A stretch of DNA of 64,000 nt from Bradyrhizobium diazoefficiens (GTDB lineage Bacteria; Pseudomonadota; Alphaproteobacteria; Rhizobiales; Xanthobacteraceae). Positions 26,988-36,108 of the stretch are shown here, piece after piece. Below the pieces are notes generated by a model, which was given only the letters and a program-made list of their open reading frames with translations, was not told the DNA's origin and did no database searches. Position numbers and translations under genes: made by a program. The stretch spans positions 7,034,501 through 7,098,500 of the forward strand of contig NZ_CP067102.1 in assembly GCF_016616885.1 (NCBI RefSeq), read 5' to 3'. How positions within the stretch are numbered: position 1 is the stretch's first letter; each line of letters starts with the position of its first letter.

Positions 26988-28187
26988 ATGTTCGACCGAC
27001 GCGACATGCTCAAAGGAGCGGGCCTTGCCGCACTGGCGGCCACAGTGAATTCCACCAAAGCGCTGGCACTCGACACCGTTACACTCCCCTTCGCCAATGG
27101 CGAGCGGCCGCTGGTAAAATATCCGCAGAAGCGGCCGATGATCGGCCTGACCAGCCGGCCGCCGCAGCTCGAGACGCCCTTTGCAGTGTTCAATGACGGC
27201 CCGATCACGCCGAACAACGCTTTCTTCGTGCGTTATCACCTCGCCGACCTCCCCTACAATCTCGACCCCGACAAGTTCACGCTCGACATCAAGGGCAAGG
27301 TCGACAAGCCGCTGAAGCTGTCGCTCAAGGACATCCGCAAGATGAAGGCGACCGAGATCGTCGCCGTCAACCAGTGCTCCGGCAACAGCCGCGGATTCTC
27401 GGAGCCGCGCGTCGCCGGCGGCCAGCTCGCCAATGGCGCGATGGGCAATGCGCGCTGGCGCGGTGTGCCGCTGAAGGCCGTGCTGGAGATGGCGGGCGTA
27501 CAGACCGGCGCCAGGCAGGTCACCTTCAACGGCATGGACGGCCCGGTCAGCGACAAGACGCCCGATTTCATCAAGGCGCTCGATATCGATCACGCCACCG
27601 ACGGCGAGGTGATGCTGGCCTACGGCATGAACGGCGACGATTTGCCGTTCCTCAACGGCTTCCCGCTGCGTCTGGTCGTGCCCGGCTATTACGGCACCTA
27701 CTGGGTCAAGCACCTCAACGAGATCACCGTCGTCGACACTGTCTATGACGGCTTCTGGATGAAGTCGGCCTATCGCATTCCGGACACGCCGAACAATGCG
27801 GTCGAGCCCGGCACCGCGCCGAAGGCGACGATCCCGATCAACCGCTTCACCATCCGCTCCTTCATCACCAGCGTGGCCGACGGCGCCAAGCTGAAGGCCG
27901 GACCCACAACGCTGCGCGGCATAGCCTTCGACGGCGGCAAGGGCATCAAGGACGTCTCGGTCTCCACCGATGGTGGCAAGACCTGGACCACCGCCAGGCT
28001 CGGCAAGGATCTCGGCAACTACTCGTTCCGCGAATGGAAGCTGCCGGTGAAGCTTGCCGCGGGCCAGGTCGAGCTCAAGGTGCGCGCCACCAGCAATTCC
28101 GGCGAGACGCAGCCGGAGACGCCGCGCTGGAACCCGGCGGGTTATTTGCGCAACGTCGTCGAAACCGTCCGCGTCAGCGTCGCCTGA
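26988..28187 (+). CDS. sorA: SorA-like sulfite dehydrogenase, molybdopterin subunit
   Basis: 399 residues of the sulfite oxidase family. The N terminus FDRRDMLKGAG is a twin-arginine-type signal, so export folded to the periplasm is expected. The molybdenum ligand is Cys130 in NQCSGNSRG; later motifs are GYYGTYWVKHLNEI and a C-terminal dimerisation (Mo-co dimer) domain with SVSTDGGKTW. The next gene is a small c-type cytochrome, so this is the SorAB type, oxidising sulfite to sulfate with electrons to cytochrome c. GGGAGGAG precedes the ATG. It could detoxify sulfite from organosulfonate or thiosulfate metabolism. Confidence 0.9.
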   Translation: MFDRRDMLKGAGLAALAATVNSTKALALDTVTLPFANGERPLVKYPQKRPMIGLTSRPPQLETPFAVFNDGPITPNNAFFVRYHLADLPYNLDPDKFTLDIKGKVDKPLKLSLKDIRKMKATEIVAVNQCSGNSRGFSEPRVAGGQLANGAMGNARWRGVPLKAVLEMAGVQTGARQVTFNGMDGPVSDKTPDFIKALDIDHATDGEVMLAYGMNGDDLPFLNGFPLRLVVPGYYGTYWVKHLNEITVVDTVYDGFWMKSAYRIPDTPNNAVEPGTAPKATIPINRFTIRSFITSVADGAKLKAGPTTLRGIAFDGGKGIKDVSVSTDGGKTWTTARLGKDLGNYSFREWKLPVKLAAGQVELKVRATSNSGETQPETPRWNPAGYLRNVVETVRVSVA

Positions 28188-28198
28188 GGAGAATGATC

Positions 28199-28507
28199 AT
28201 GCAGCGCACCGTTCTCCTTGCCATCGCGCTTACCGTCGCCGCCGCGGTGGGTTCGGCGCTGGCAGCGCCGGTCAATTACAAGACGCCGGATGAGGTCGGA
28301 GCTTTCAACCCCGGGCCCAATCTCGAGGTGGTTCAGGGCAATTGCGCCGCCTGCCACTCGTCCGACTACATCGCCACGCAGCCGCCGATGAAGGACAAGA
28401 AAGGGTTTTGGCAGGCCGAGGTGACCAAGATGATCAAGGTTTATGGCGCGCCGATCGACGATGCCGACGTCGGCAAGATCGTGGACTATCTCGCCGCGAC
28501 CTACTGA
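28199..28507 (+). CDS. sorB: SorB-like c-type cytochrome subunit
   Basis: 102 residues: a signal peptide (cleavage near ALA-A at 20-23) and one haem c motif CAACH at 49-53. Methionines in QPPMKDKK or VTKMIKVYG could be the sixth ligand. It starts 11 bp after the sorA-like stop; an ATG 6 bp earlier is in frame but sits on the ribosome binding site. It accepts electrons from the molybdenum subunit in the periplasm and passes them to a soluble cytochrome c or terminal oxidase. Confidence 0.9.
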   Translation: MQRTVLLAIALTVAAAVGSALAAPVNYKTPDEVGAFNPGPNLEVVQGNCAACHSSDYIATQPPMKDKKGFWQAEVTKMIKVYGAPIDDADVGKIVDYLAATY

Positions 28508-28714
28508 CGGAGGGCGTGCTGCGTCCCGGAGAATTGACCGCGAAACGGGCAAAACCGGCAAAAACGCCGCGAAGTTGAGCGAATTTCCGCGAAATGCGGA
28601 TGTGGTTTGATCTACCAAGCCCGCCACATTCCGCGTATCCTATAGGACCGAACCGGCCGGTTGGCGGGGACTGGCGGTTCGCGATCTCGGAGGAAGACCC
28701 GCGGAGAAGACGTG

Positions 28715-28915
28715 ATGGCTAAAGGTACGGTCAAGTGGTTCAATCCGACGAAGGGTTATGGATTTATCCAGCCTGCGTCGGGCGGCAAGGATGTGTTCGT
28801 GCATATCTCGGCAGTGCAGAAGGCCGGTCTGTCCTCCCTCAACGAGGGCCAGACGGTTGAGTATGAAGAGATCGCAAACCGGGGCAAGACGTCCGCAGAG
28901 AACCTCAAAGTATAA
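28715..28915 (+). CDS. Cold-shock protein, CspA family
   Basis: 66 residues, a single cold-shock domain. RNP1 is KGYGFIQ (13-19) and RNP2 is DVFVHIS (26-32), both single-strand nucleic acid binding. AGGAAG-type signals precede the ATG. The 207-bp upstream gap contains a long imperfect stem (about GCGGATGTGG ... CCACATTCCGC) that could be part of a structured 5' leader, a known mode of control in this family; a role here is inference. Confidence 0.95.
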   Translation: MAKGTVKWFNPTKGYGFIQPASGGKDVFVHISAVQKAGLSSLNEGQTVEYEEIANRGKTSAENLKV

Positions 28916-28934
28916 GCCCGCCAGACTTTGCTGC

Positions 28935-28954
28935 CTCCCGGCTCTGTCCGGGAG
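28935..28954 (+). terminator. Hairpin after the cold-shock gene
   Basis: CTCCCGG-N6-CCGGGAG begins 19 bp after the stop codon, followed by TTGGGCC then A- and T-rich sequence. Position suits a terminator; the T-run is not directly adjacent, so this is a modest candidate. Confidence 0.4.
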
Positions 28955-29083
28955 TTGGGCCAAAAAAATTTTAGAAGACGATCAGTGCATTCGACGACAG
29001 GCGTTGCGACTGCGCGCGGAAACTATTTGCCCATAGAGATCGCCAATCAACGCCGCAGCAGTGACAATCGCGACCGCATTTCG

Positions 29084-29545
29084 TCAGCCAACCGGCAACG
29101 GTGCGTCGCGCTTGATCTCCTCCATCACCGCATAGGTGCGCGTCTCGCGCACACCCGGCATCGACAGCAAGGTCTCGCCGAGGAAGCGCCGATACGCGGT
29201 CATGTCGGCCAGCCGCGCCTTCAAGAGATAGTCGAAGCCGCCTGCAACCATGTGACACTCCAGCACTTCGGGCGCGAGTTTCACCGCGCGCGCAAAGCGC
29301 TCGAAATTATCAGGCGTGGTCTTGTCGAGCAGCACCTCGACGAACACCAGCAGGCCGAGACCAAGCCGGTGCGGATTGAGCCGCGCACCATAGCCTTCGA
29401 CAAAGCCCTCGCGCTGCAGGCGCTTCAGCCGCTCGCCGATCGAGGTCGGCGACAGCCCGATGCGCTCGGCCAGCTCGACATTGGCGATTCGCCCATCCTC
29501 CTGCAAAATCGAGAGGATTCTCCGGTCCGTTCGATCAAGTTCCAT
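29084..29545 (-). CDS. putR: Lrp/AsnC-family regulator, probable PutR
   Basis: 153 residues. An AsnC-type HTH occupies about 1-60 (LDRTDRRILSILQEDGRI, then LAERIGLSPTSIGERLKRLQ) and the RAM ligand-binding domain follows (GGFDYLLKARL, MPGVRETRTYAVM). It is divergent from putA with 113 bp between starts, the arrangement of PutR, which activates putA in response to proline in alphaproteobacteria. The intergenic dyad at 29585-29606 is a candidate operator. Confidence 0.9.
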   Translation of the reverse strand: MELDRTDRRILSILQEDGRIANVELAERIGLSPTSIGERLKRLQREGFVEGYGARLNPHRLGLGLLVFVEVLLDKTTPDNFERFARAVKLAPEVLECHMVAGGFDYLLKARLADMTAYRRFLGETLLSMPGVRETRTYAVMEEIKRDAPLPVG

Positions 29546-29584
29546 ATTTTATACGGTCGATACGTCAATGATCTTCATTTTCTA

Positions 29585-29606
29585 AGACAAAACGGTTAAC
29601 TTGTCT
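29585..29606. promoter_or_regulatory. Candidate PutR operator
   Basis: AGACAA-N10-TTGTCT with GTTAAC at the centre, 40 bp from the putR start and 53 bp from the putA start. A two-fold symmetric AT-rich site of this size is typical of Lrp-family binding. Confidence 0.5.
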
Positions 29607-29658
29607 ATCGAACCACGGTCATGCGGGCTTTATCCTGATTTCAGCCACAGGACACGCC

Positions 29659-32658
29659 ATGCCGAACATCCCGCCTCCCTTCTCCGCCCCCTATGCGCCC
29701 GACGATGCCGACATCGCCGCACGGCTCTTTCCTTCGGCGCATCTCGCCCCGCCGCAGGAAGCGCGGATCGACCGCACCGCGACCCGGCTGATCGAGGCGA
29801 TCCGCAAGCGCGACGACCGGCTTGGCGGGGTCGAGGACATGCTGCGCGAGTTCGCGCTCTCGACCAAGGAAGGCCTTGCGTTGATGGTGCTGGCGGAAGC
29901 GCTGTTGCGCGTGCCGGACGCGCGCACCGCCGACCAGTTCATCGAGGACAAGCTCGGCGAAGGCGATTTCATCCATCACGAGACCAAGTCCACGGCGTTC
30001 CTCGTCAACGCCTCGGCCTGGGCGCTCGGCCTGTCGGCGCGCGTGATCCAGCCCGGCGAGACGCCCGACGGCACCATCGGCCGTCTGGTGAAGCGGCTGG
30101 GCGCGCCCGCCGTACGCACCGCCACGCGCCAGGCGATGCGGCTGATGGGCAATCATTTCGTGCTGGGCGAGACCATCGAGCAGGCGCTTGAGCGGGGCAA
30201 GCCGCGCTCCGGCGAGAGGCAGCGCTACTCCTTCGACATGCTCGGCGAAGGCGCGCGCACGGCGGACGACGCCAAGCGCTATTTCGACGCCTATGCCAGC
30301 GCGATTTTGACCATCGGCAAGGCGGCGGGCAATCATGCCCTGCCCGATCGGCCGGGCATCTCGGTCAAACTCTCGGCACTGCATCCGCGCTTCGAGGCAA
30401 TCAGCCGCGCGCGCGTGATGGCTGAGCTCGTTCCGCAACTGCTGGACCTCGCGCAGCGCGCTAGGGCGTATGACCTCAACTTCACCGTCGATGCGGAGGA
30501 AGCCGACCGGCTGGAGCTGTCGCTCGACGTGATCGCGGCAACGCTCGCCGATCCCTCGCTCAAAGGCTGGGACGGCTTTGGGCTCGCAATCCAGGCCTAT
30601 CAGAAGCGCGCGAGCGCGGTGATCGATTACGTCCACGATCTTGCCCGTGCGCACGACCGCAAGCTGATGGTGCGCCTGGTCAAGGGCGCCTATTGGGACA
30701 CCGAGATCAAGCGCGCGCAGGAGCGCGGGCTCGACGGCTATCCGGTGTTCACGCGCAAGGCGATGACGGATTTGAACTACGTCGCCTGCGCATCAAAACT
30801 TCTCGCCTTGCGGCCGCGCATCTTCCCGCAGTTTGCGACCCACAACGCCGTCACCGTCGCGACCGTGCTGGAGCTCGCCGGCGACAGCGGCGGCTTCGAA
30901 TTCCAGCGCCTGCACGGCATGGGCGAAGCCCTGTACGAGCAGCTCGCCGAGGACCGCCCTGAGATCGCCTACCGCACCTATGCGCCGGTCGGCAGCCATC
31001 GCGACCTGCTCGCCTATCTGGTACGGCGTCTCCTGGAGAACGGCGCCAACTCGTCCTTCGTGGCGCAGGCGGCCGACTACCGCGTCCCGGTCCCGGCACT
31101 CTTGAAGCGCCCGGTCAATCTCATCGTCCGGCCGGATCACGCGCATCACGCAAAGATCCCGCTGCCGGGCGATTTGTTCGCGCCGGAGCGGCATAATTCG
31201 GGCGGGATCGAATTCGGCGAGCGCACGGCGCTCGACCGGCTGCTCACCGACGTCAAGGCCGCGACGCCCGACCTGAATCTGGTCCCGGACGCATCGCCCG
31301 AACAGGCGAATGCGGCGATCGCCGCAGCGCGCGCGGGCTTTGCGGCCTGGAGCCGGACGCCGGCGGCAACACGCGCGGCAGCGCTGGAGCAGGCCGCGCA
31401 TCTCCTGGAGAGCCGAGCTGCGCATTTCATCGCGGCTCTTCAGCGCGAAGGCGGCAAGACGCTCGACGACGCGCTCTCCGAGCTGCGCGAAGCCGCCGAT
31501 TTCTGCCGCTACTACGCGGCACAAGGCCGAAAGCTGTTCGGCAGCGAGGTCGCGATGCCGGGCCCGACCGGTGAGAGCAACGCGCTTGCCATGCGTGGCC
31601 GCGGCGTCTTCGTCGCGATCTCGCCGTGGAATTTTCCGCTGGCGATTTTCCTCGGCCAGGTCACGGCGGCGCTGATGGCCGGCAACAGCGTGGTGGCAAA
31701 GCCCGCCGAGCAGACGCCACGCATCGCGCGCGAGGCCATAGCTCTTCTGCATGAGGCCGGCATCCCCGCGAGCGCGCTGCATCTCGTCACAGGCGAGGGC
31801 CGCATCGGTGCCGCGCTGACCGCACACCCTGATATCGCCGGCGTCGTCTTCACCGGCTCGACCGAAGTCGCACGTCACGTCAACCGGACGCTCGCCGCCA
31901 AGGACGGGCCGATCGTGCCGCTGATCGCGGAGACCGGCGGCATCAACGCCATGATCGCTGATGCCACCGCGCTGCCTGAACAGGTCGCTGACGACGTCGT
32001 CACCTCGGCGTTCCGCTCGGCCGGGCAGCGCTGCTCGGCGCTGCGGCTGTTGTTCGTGCAGGAGGACGTCGGCGACCGCATGATCGAGATGATCGCTGGC
32101 GCGGCGCGCGAATTGAAGATCGGCGATCCCTCTGATCTCGCGACCCATGTCGGCCCGGTGATCGACGCCGAGGCCAAGCAGCGCCTCGATGCCCACATCG
32201 CGCGGATGAAGAAGGAGGCGCGGCTGCACTTTGCGGGCGCAGCTCCAGAGGGCTGCTTCGTCGCGCCCCACATCTTCGAGCTCCGCGACGCGGGCCAGCT
32301 CACTGAGGAAGTATTCGGCCCGATCCTGCATGTGGTGCGTTACCGCGCCGAGACCCTCGAGCGCGTGCTGCAAGCGATCGAACGCACCGGCTACGGCCTG
32401 ACGCTCGGCGTCCACTCCCGCATCGACGACACGGTCGAGGCCATCATCGACCGTGTTCAGGTCGGCAACATCTACGTCAACCGCAACATGATCGGCGCCG
32501 TGGTCGGCGTGCAGCCGTTCGGCGGCAACGGCCTGTCCGGAACCGGCCCGAAGGCCGGCGGCCCGCATTACCTCGCGCGCTTCGCCACCGAGCAGACCGT
32601 GACCATCAACACCGCGGCAGCCGGCGGCAACGCTGCACTACTCGCAGGCGAGGAATGA
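29659..32658 (+). CDS. putA: Bifunctional proline dehydrogenase / L-glutamate-gamma-semialdehyde dehydrogenase
   Basis: 999 residues, the size of the minimalist Bradyrhizobium PutA, with no N-terminal DNA-binding domain. The PRODH barrel (about 60-480) includes FTVDAEEADRLELS, RLVKGAYWDTEIK and ENGANSSFV; FAD is the cofactor. The aldehyde dehydrogenase half includes AISPWNFPLAIF, KPAEQTP, VFTGSTEVA, ETGGINAMI and SAGQRCSALR with catalytic Cys792. The enzyme oxidises proline to glutamate with intramolecular channelling of the semialdehyde, feeding electrons to quinone and NAD. Regulation is expected through the divergent Lrp-type gene. ATG at 29659. Confidence 0.97.
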   Translation: MPNIPPPFSAPYAPDDADIAARLFPSAHLAPPQEARIDRTATRLIEAIRKRDDRLGGVEDMLREFALSTKEGLALMVLAEALLRVPDARTADQFIEDKLGEGDFIHHETKSTAFLVNASAWALGLSARVIQPGETPDGTIGRLVKRLGAPAVRTATRQAMRLMGNHFVLGETIEQALERGKPRSGERQRYSFDMLGEGARTADDAKRYFDAYASAILTIGKAAGNHALPDRPGISVKLSALHPRFEAISRARVMAELVPQLLDLAQRARAYDLNFTVDAEEADRLELSLDVIAATLADPSLKGWDGFGLAIQAYQKRASAVIDYVHDLARAHDRKLMVRLVKGAYWDTEIKRAQERGLDGYPVFTRKAMTDLNYVACASKLLALRPRIFPQFATHNAVTVATVLELAGDSGGFEFQRLHGMGEALYEQLAEDRPEIAYRTYAPVGSHRDLLAYLVRRLLENGANSSFVAQAADYRVPVPALLKRPVNLIVRPDHAHHAKIPLPGDLFAPERHNSGGIEFGERTALDRLLTDVKAATPDLNLVPDASPEQANAAIAAARAGFAAWSRTPAATRAAALEQAAHLLESRAAHFIAALQREGGKTLDDALSELREAADFCRYYAAQGRKLFGSEVAMPGPTGESNALAMRGRGVFVAISPWNFPLAIFLGQVTAALMAGNSVVAKPAEQTPRIAREAIALLHEAGIPASALHLVTGEGRIGAALTAHPDIAGVVFTGSTEVARHVNRTLAAKDGPIVPLIAETGGINAMIADATALPEQVADDVVTSAFRSAGQRCSALRLLFVQEDVGDRMIEMIAGAARELKIGDPSDLATHVGPVIDAEAKQRLDAHIARMKKEARLHFAGAAPEGCFVAPHIFELRDAGQLTEEVFGPILHVVRYRAETLERVLQAIERTGYGLTLGVHSRIDDTVEAIIDRVQVGNIYVNRNMIGAVVGVQPFGGNGLSGTGPKAGGPHYLARFATEQTVTINTAAAGGNAALLAGEE

Positions 32659-32769
32659 GGCTCGGAAGGAGCGTTGCATCCCATCGAAACATCGGTCTAA
32701 TGCTCCCGTGATCTGCCCGCGCCAATTCCAGCCAGCGGGAAACAACAAGAGCGAGGGAGCAACGCCGCG

Positions 32770-33975
32770 ATGGAAAAAGGCATTTTTGCAGGGCTTAAGG
32801 TTCTGGACTGCGCGAGCTTCATCGCGGCGCCCGCGGCTGCCACCGTGCTGTCCGATTTCGGCGCCGATGTCATCAAGATCGAGCCGCCCGGCGCCGGCGA
32901 CCCCTACCGCAATCTGCCCAACCTGCCCGGCTATCCCACTGGCGAGCACAATTTCGCCTGGCTGCTCGAGGCCCGCAACAAGAAGAGCCTCGCGCTCGAC
33001 CTCTCCAAGGCCGAGGCGCAGGCCGTGCTCTACAGACTGGTCGAAGAGGCCGACGTCTTCATCACCAACATGCCGCCGCCGGTGCGGACCAAGCTCGGCA
33101 TCACCTTTGACCATCTCGCCCATCTCAACGACCGGCTGATCTACGCCTCTTTCACCGGCTATGGCGAGAAGGGCGAGGAAGCCAACAAGCCCGGCTTCGA
33201 CAGCAACGCCTATTGGGCGCGCTCCGGCCTGATGGATCTCGTCCGCGCCGACATCGACACGACCCCGGCACGCTCGGTCGCCGGGATGGGTGACCATCCC
33301 TCCGCCATGGCGCTGTACAGCGCGATCGTCACCGCACTGTATCAGCGCGAGAAGACCGGCAAGGGCTCGCATGTCGCCTCCAATCTGATGGCCAACGGCG
33401 TGTGGGCTGCGAGCGTGCTGGCGCAGGCAAAGCTCTGCGGCGCCAAGTTCGGCGAGCGGCGCCCGCGCGAGCGCGCGCTCAACGCGGTCGCCAATCACTA
33501 TCAGTGCAAGGATGGCCGCTGGCTGATCCTGTCACTGCTCAGCGAGGAAAAGCAGTTTCCGACATTGGCGAAGTGCCTCGGCCGCGAAGACCTGATCACC
33601 GATCCGCGCTTCGCCACCAAGCCCGACCGTCACGCCCGCTCGATCGAGCTGATCAAGATCTTTGACGAGACCTTCGCCACCAGGGATCTCGTCGAATGGC
33701 GCAAGATCCTCGACGGCAACGGACTGGTGTTCGGCATCGTCGGCATTCTCGACGACATCCCGAACGACAAGCAGATGCTCGACAACGAGGTGCTGGTTCC
33801 GTTCGAGAACGACACCATGCTCACCATCTCCAGCCCGATCTGGATCGACGGCACCAAGAAGGTGCAACCGCGCAAGCCGCCCGGCGTCGGCGAGCACAGT
33901 GACGAGATTTTGCGTGCCGCGGGATACGATGAAGCTGCGATCAAGCAGCTGCGGTCGAAGGGGGCGGTTGGTTAG
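32770..33975 (+). CDS. Family III (CaiB/BaiF) CoA-transferase, second copy
   Basis: 401 residues. FAGLKVLDCASFIAAPAAAT and DFGADVIKIEPP mark the N terminus, ARNKKSLALDLSK the nucleotide site, and Asp144 in NKPGFDSNAYWARSG is the expected catalytic aspartate. It begins 111 bp after putA and could be read from the same promoter, but the spacing suggests its own. It shares the family but not close sequence with the copy at 14989. Substrate unknown. Confidence 0.9.
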   Translation: MEKGIFAGLKVLDCASFIAAPAAATVLSDFGADVIKIEPPGAGDPYRNLPNLPGYPTGEHNFAWLLEARNKKSLALDLSKAEAQAVLYRLVEEADVFITNMPPPVRTKLGITFDHLAHLNDRLIYASFTGYGEKGEEANKPGFDSNAYWARSGLMDLVRADIDTTPARSVAGMGDHPSAMALYSAIVTALYQREKTGKGSHVASNLMANGVWAASVLAQAKLCGAKFGERRPRERALNAVANHYQCKDGRWLILSLLSEEKQFPTLAKCLGREDLITDPRFATKPDRHARSIELIKIFDETFATRDLVEWRKILDGNGLVFGIVGILDDIPNDKQMLDNEVLVPFENDTMLTISSPIWIDGTKKVQPRKPPGVGEHSDEILRAAGYDEAAIKQLRSKGAVG

Positions 33976-33995
33976 AGGCGGGCCGCATATTCCTC

Positions 33996-34139
33996 CGTCG
34001 TCCCGGCCTAGTGCGCAATTGCGCACGGGGGGCCGGGACCCATATCCCAGAGAGGGAGTCGTCGCACGAAGCTGGTCACTCCGAGTCTTCGCAAAACGAC
34101 GTTCGGTGGTTATGGGTCCCGGCCTTCGCCGGGACGACG
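33996..34139. repeat. Dispersed palindromic repeat, CGTCGTCCCGGC family
   Basis: TCCGTCGTCCCGGC-type left end pairs with GCCGGGACGACGA at the right; inner arms GGGACCCATA and TATGGGTCCC also pair. A 16-bp palindrome GTGCGCAATTGCGCAC is inserted at 34011-34026. Related copy at 53746-53870. The 275-bp gap 33976-34250 has no other feature. Confidence 0.8.
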
Positions 34140-34250
34140 ATGAGTGTGCAGCCGCGCCTCGGCCGCATGGCCGCCCTGCCCGGTTGGAAGCCGGCGTATG
34201 AGCTGCTTCCGGGAAAACGGATGACCAACTACGCGAAGTGAGGGTGCCGA

Positions 34251-34415
34251 TTACTTCAGCGCCAGCCAGCCAAGCGTGAACAGGATCCCGCCGATGATGA
34301 CGACCACCGCGACAGCCCAGGTGCTGACGCGGATGCTGCCGGTGACCTGCTTGGCTTCCTCATTGCGAGCGATCTCGCGATTGCGCTCCTTGTCGGCGTC
34401 GCTAGTGTCCGTCAT
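34251..34415 (-). CDS. Small single-helix membrane protein
   Basis: 54 residues from an ATG at 34415 to TAA at 34251. The N-terminal half is charged (DTSDADKERNREIARNEEAK) and the C-terminal half is one hydrophobic helix (TWAVAVVVIIGGILFTLGWLA). Codon bias matches real genes here. It lies 23 bp from the 3' end of the next gene on the same strand and may be co-transcribed. Function unknown. Confidence 0.65.
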   Translation of the reverse strand: MTDTSDADKERNREIARNEEAKQVTGSIRVSTWAVAVVVIIGGILFTLGWLALK

Positions 34416-34438
34416 GGATCGTCCAAATCGCTATTTTG

Positions 34439-36037
34439 CTAACGCGTCTTGATGAAGCACATGCCAATGCGGCGCGAGGCCGCGGCGGCCTGACAGGTGA
34501 GACCTTTAGCACAGGTCCATGATGTAAAACTCTTGTCCGGCGTTCCCGATCCCTCGTTTTGTAGGGAACAATGGGCGCCCCAGCCGTCCTGATATTCGGT
34601 GCCGGCGAGCTCCCGGCTTCCGCGCGTCTGCGGCCGGCTGGCAAATCCGCGTGAGAAATCAGGGTGCTTGCCGGTGGCGAAGGCGGTCAGGATGTCGCGG
34701 CGGCGGAGCTGGTCGCCGACAAAATGCGGCGAGGCCGGCACGATGGTGGAGTTCGATGCCCCGGCCGTCAGCCAGTCCACGCCGGGGAAATGAAAGCCGC
34801 CGATGCCGCGGGTCTGGTGACAGCCCGAGCAGGTGACATCGTTGAGGCGGCGCTGGAAGCCCGCGACCGAGCGGATGTTCTCCATGGTGATGCCGCGTGC
34901 CGCGGCCTGCTTCAGCGCGCCGACGACGTCGTCGTCGGTAAAGACGGGATCGCTCTTGCCCTCGCCTTTGCCCTCGCCTTCGCCTTCCCCTTGCATCAAG
35001 CCGAACTCCGGCTGCAACGATGAGGCGTCGAGGCCCGCAGGTGTCGGCGCCACCGCAGCCTTGGCGAGATACTGCTCCGGGATCAGCACGGTGCCGCGAT
35101 CGAACTCGCGAAGATTCGCAGGCGTCAGCAGCCAGGCCTTGAAGTCGCGCCGGAGCGCGTCATCGGCGAGGATGCGGTCGCGATCGATCTGGTTCTCCAG
35201 CGTCGATTCCTCGAACGTGCTGGTGGCGGCGTCGTATTTGAACACCTTGAGCAGATAGTCGGAGCGGAAATCGTGCAGCGCCGATTTCGCTGCGATCGAG
35301 ATCTGGATGTTGGTCTCGATGCGATCGATCATCGCATCGTAAGGGGCCGAGCGGCTGCCGATCAGCCCCTGCCAATCACCATTATCAAGCCAGCGCCGCG
35401 CCACCTCGGCGCAGGTGACAGGCTTACCACTGCCATCCGTCTGTGCATCGCGAGCTTTCATCACGAGATTGAACGTCATCGGCAGGCGCGTCGCGACGTT
35501 GCTGCCGTCCGGTCTGGTCTCGAACCGCGCAAGGCGATAGATCAGCCGGATCTCGCCGCAGGACTCTTCCGAGACATAGGCGCGATCCATGCGGTTGACG
35601 ATGCCGGCCAGCACGAAGCGCGTCTCGGCGGATTTCAGATTGGCGCGATCGAACAGCTGGACGTCGAAACCTTTGCCGCCGCCGATGGTCTCGCTTGGCG
35701 CGACCGCCTTGTGCTGCGCGATGTAGCGATCGAACTCCGCATCGATCGCCGGCGGAATCGCCTTCAGCTGCGGCAGCGAAGCGAACAGCAGATCGCTGGT
35801 CAGCGGAACATTCGCGTTCCGCTCCGGCTGCAGCAGGCGGGAAATCGACAGAGCATCGCTCTGGTCGAGCTTGCGGAGGAGATCGGGATCGGTGATCGCG
35901 GTGCCGCGTGCGAGCGGCGCGTTCTCCGCTGCCGAGAGCGACATGACGCTGCCAAACAGCAGAATGGCAGCCAGAAGGATTTGGGCAGCCAGGAGAATTC
36001 GCAGCGCGCGCCTCATGCCTCCACTAACACCGCGCAT
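34439..36037 (-). CDS. Exported hypothetical protein with one CxxCH motif
   Basis: 532 residues with an N-terminal signal or anchor (ALRILLAAQILLAAILLFGSVMSLSA). A single haem-c-type motif CSGCH occurs in the second half (LNDVTCSGCHQTRGIGGFHFPG), and the C-terminal part has several more cysteines. An acidic/basic low-complexity run of GE and GK dipeptides precedes it, encoded by a near-repetitive stretch at about 34964-34995. I do not recognise the family; it resembles the proteins annotated as cytochrome-c-domain hypothetical. The start could also be the Met at 36016. Probably periplasmic. Confidence 0.75.
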   Translation of the reverse strand: MRGVSGGMRRALRILLAAQILLAAILLFGSVMSLSAAENAPLARGTAITDPDLLRKLDQSDALSISRLLQPERNANVPLTSDLLFASLPQLKAIPPAIDAEFDRYIAQHKAVAPSETIGGGKGFDVQLFDRANLKSAETRFVLAGIVNRMDRAYVSEESCGEIRLIYRLARFETRPDGSNVATRLPMTFNLVMKARDAQTDGSGKPVTCAEVARRWLDNGDWQGLIGSRSAPYDAMIDRIETNIQISIAAKSALHDFRSDYLLKVFKYDAATSTFEESTLENQIDRDRILADDALRRDFKAWLLTPANLREFDRGTVLIPEQYLAKAAVAPTPAGLDASSLQPEFGLMQGEGEGEGKGEGKSDPVFTDDDVVGALKQAAARGITMENIRSVAGFQRRLNDVTCSGCHQTRGIGGFHFPGVDWLTAGASNSTIVPASPHFVGDQLRRRDILTAFATGKHPDFSRGFASRPQTRGSRELAGTEYQDGWGAHCSLQNEGSGTPDKSFTSWTCAKGLTCQAAAASRRIGMCFIKTR

Positions 36038-36108
36038 GGCAGCCTATTCAAGTAAAAGGGCGCTTCACGTGGTGGTGAAGCGCCTCTTTGAAAAGTCGGA
36101 TCGGACGC

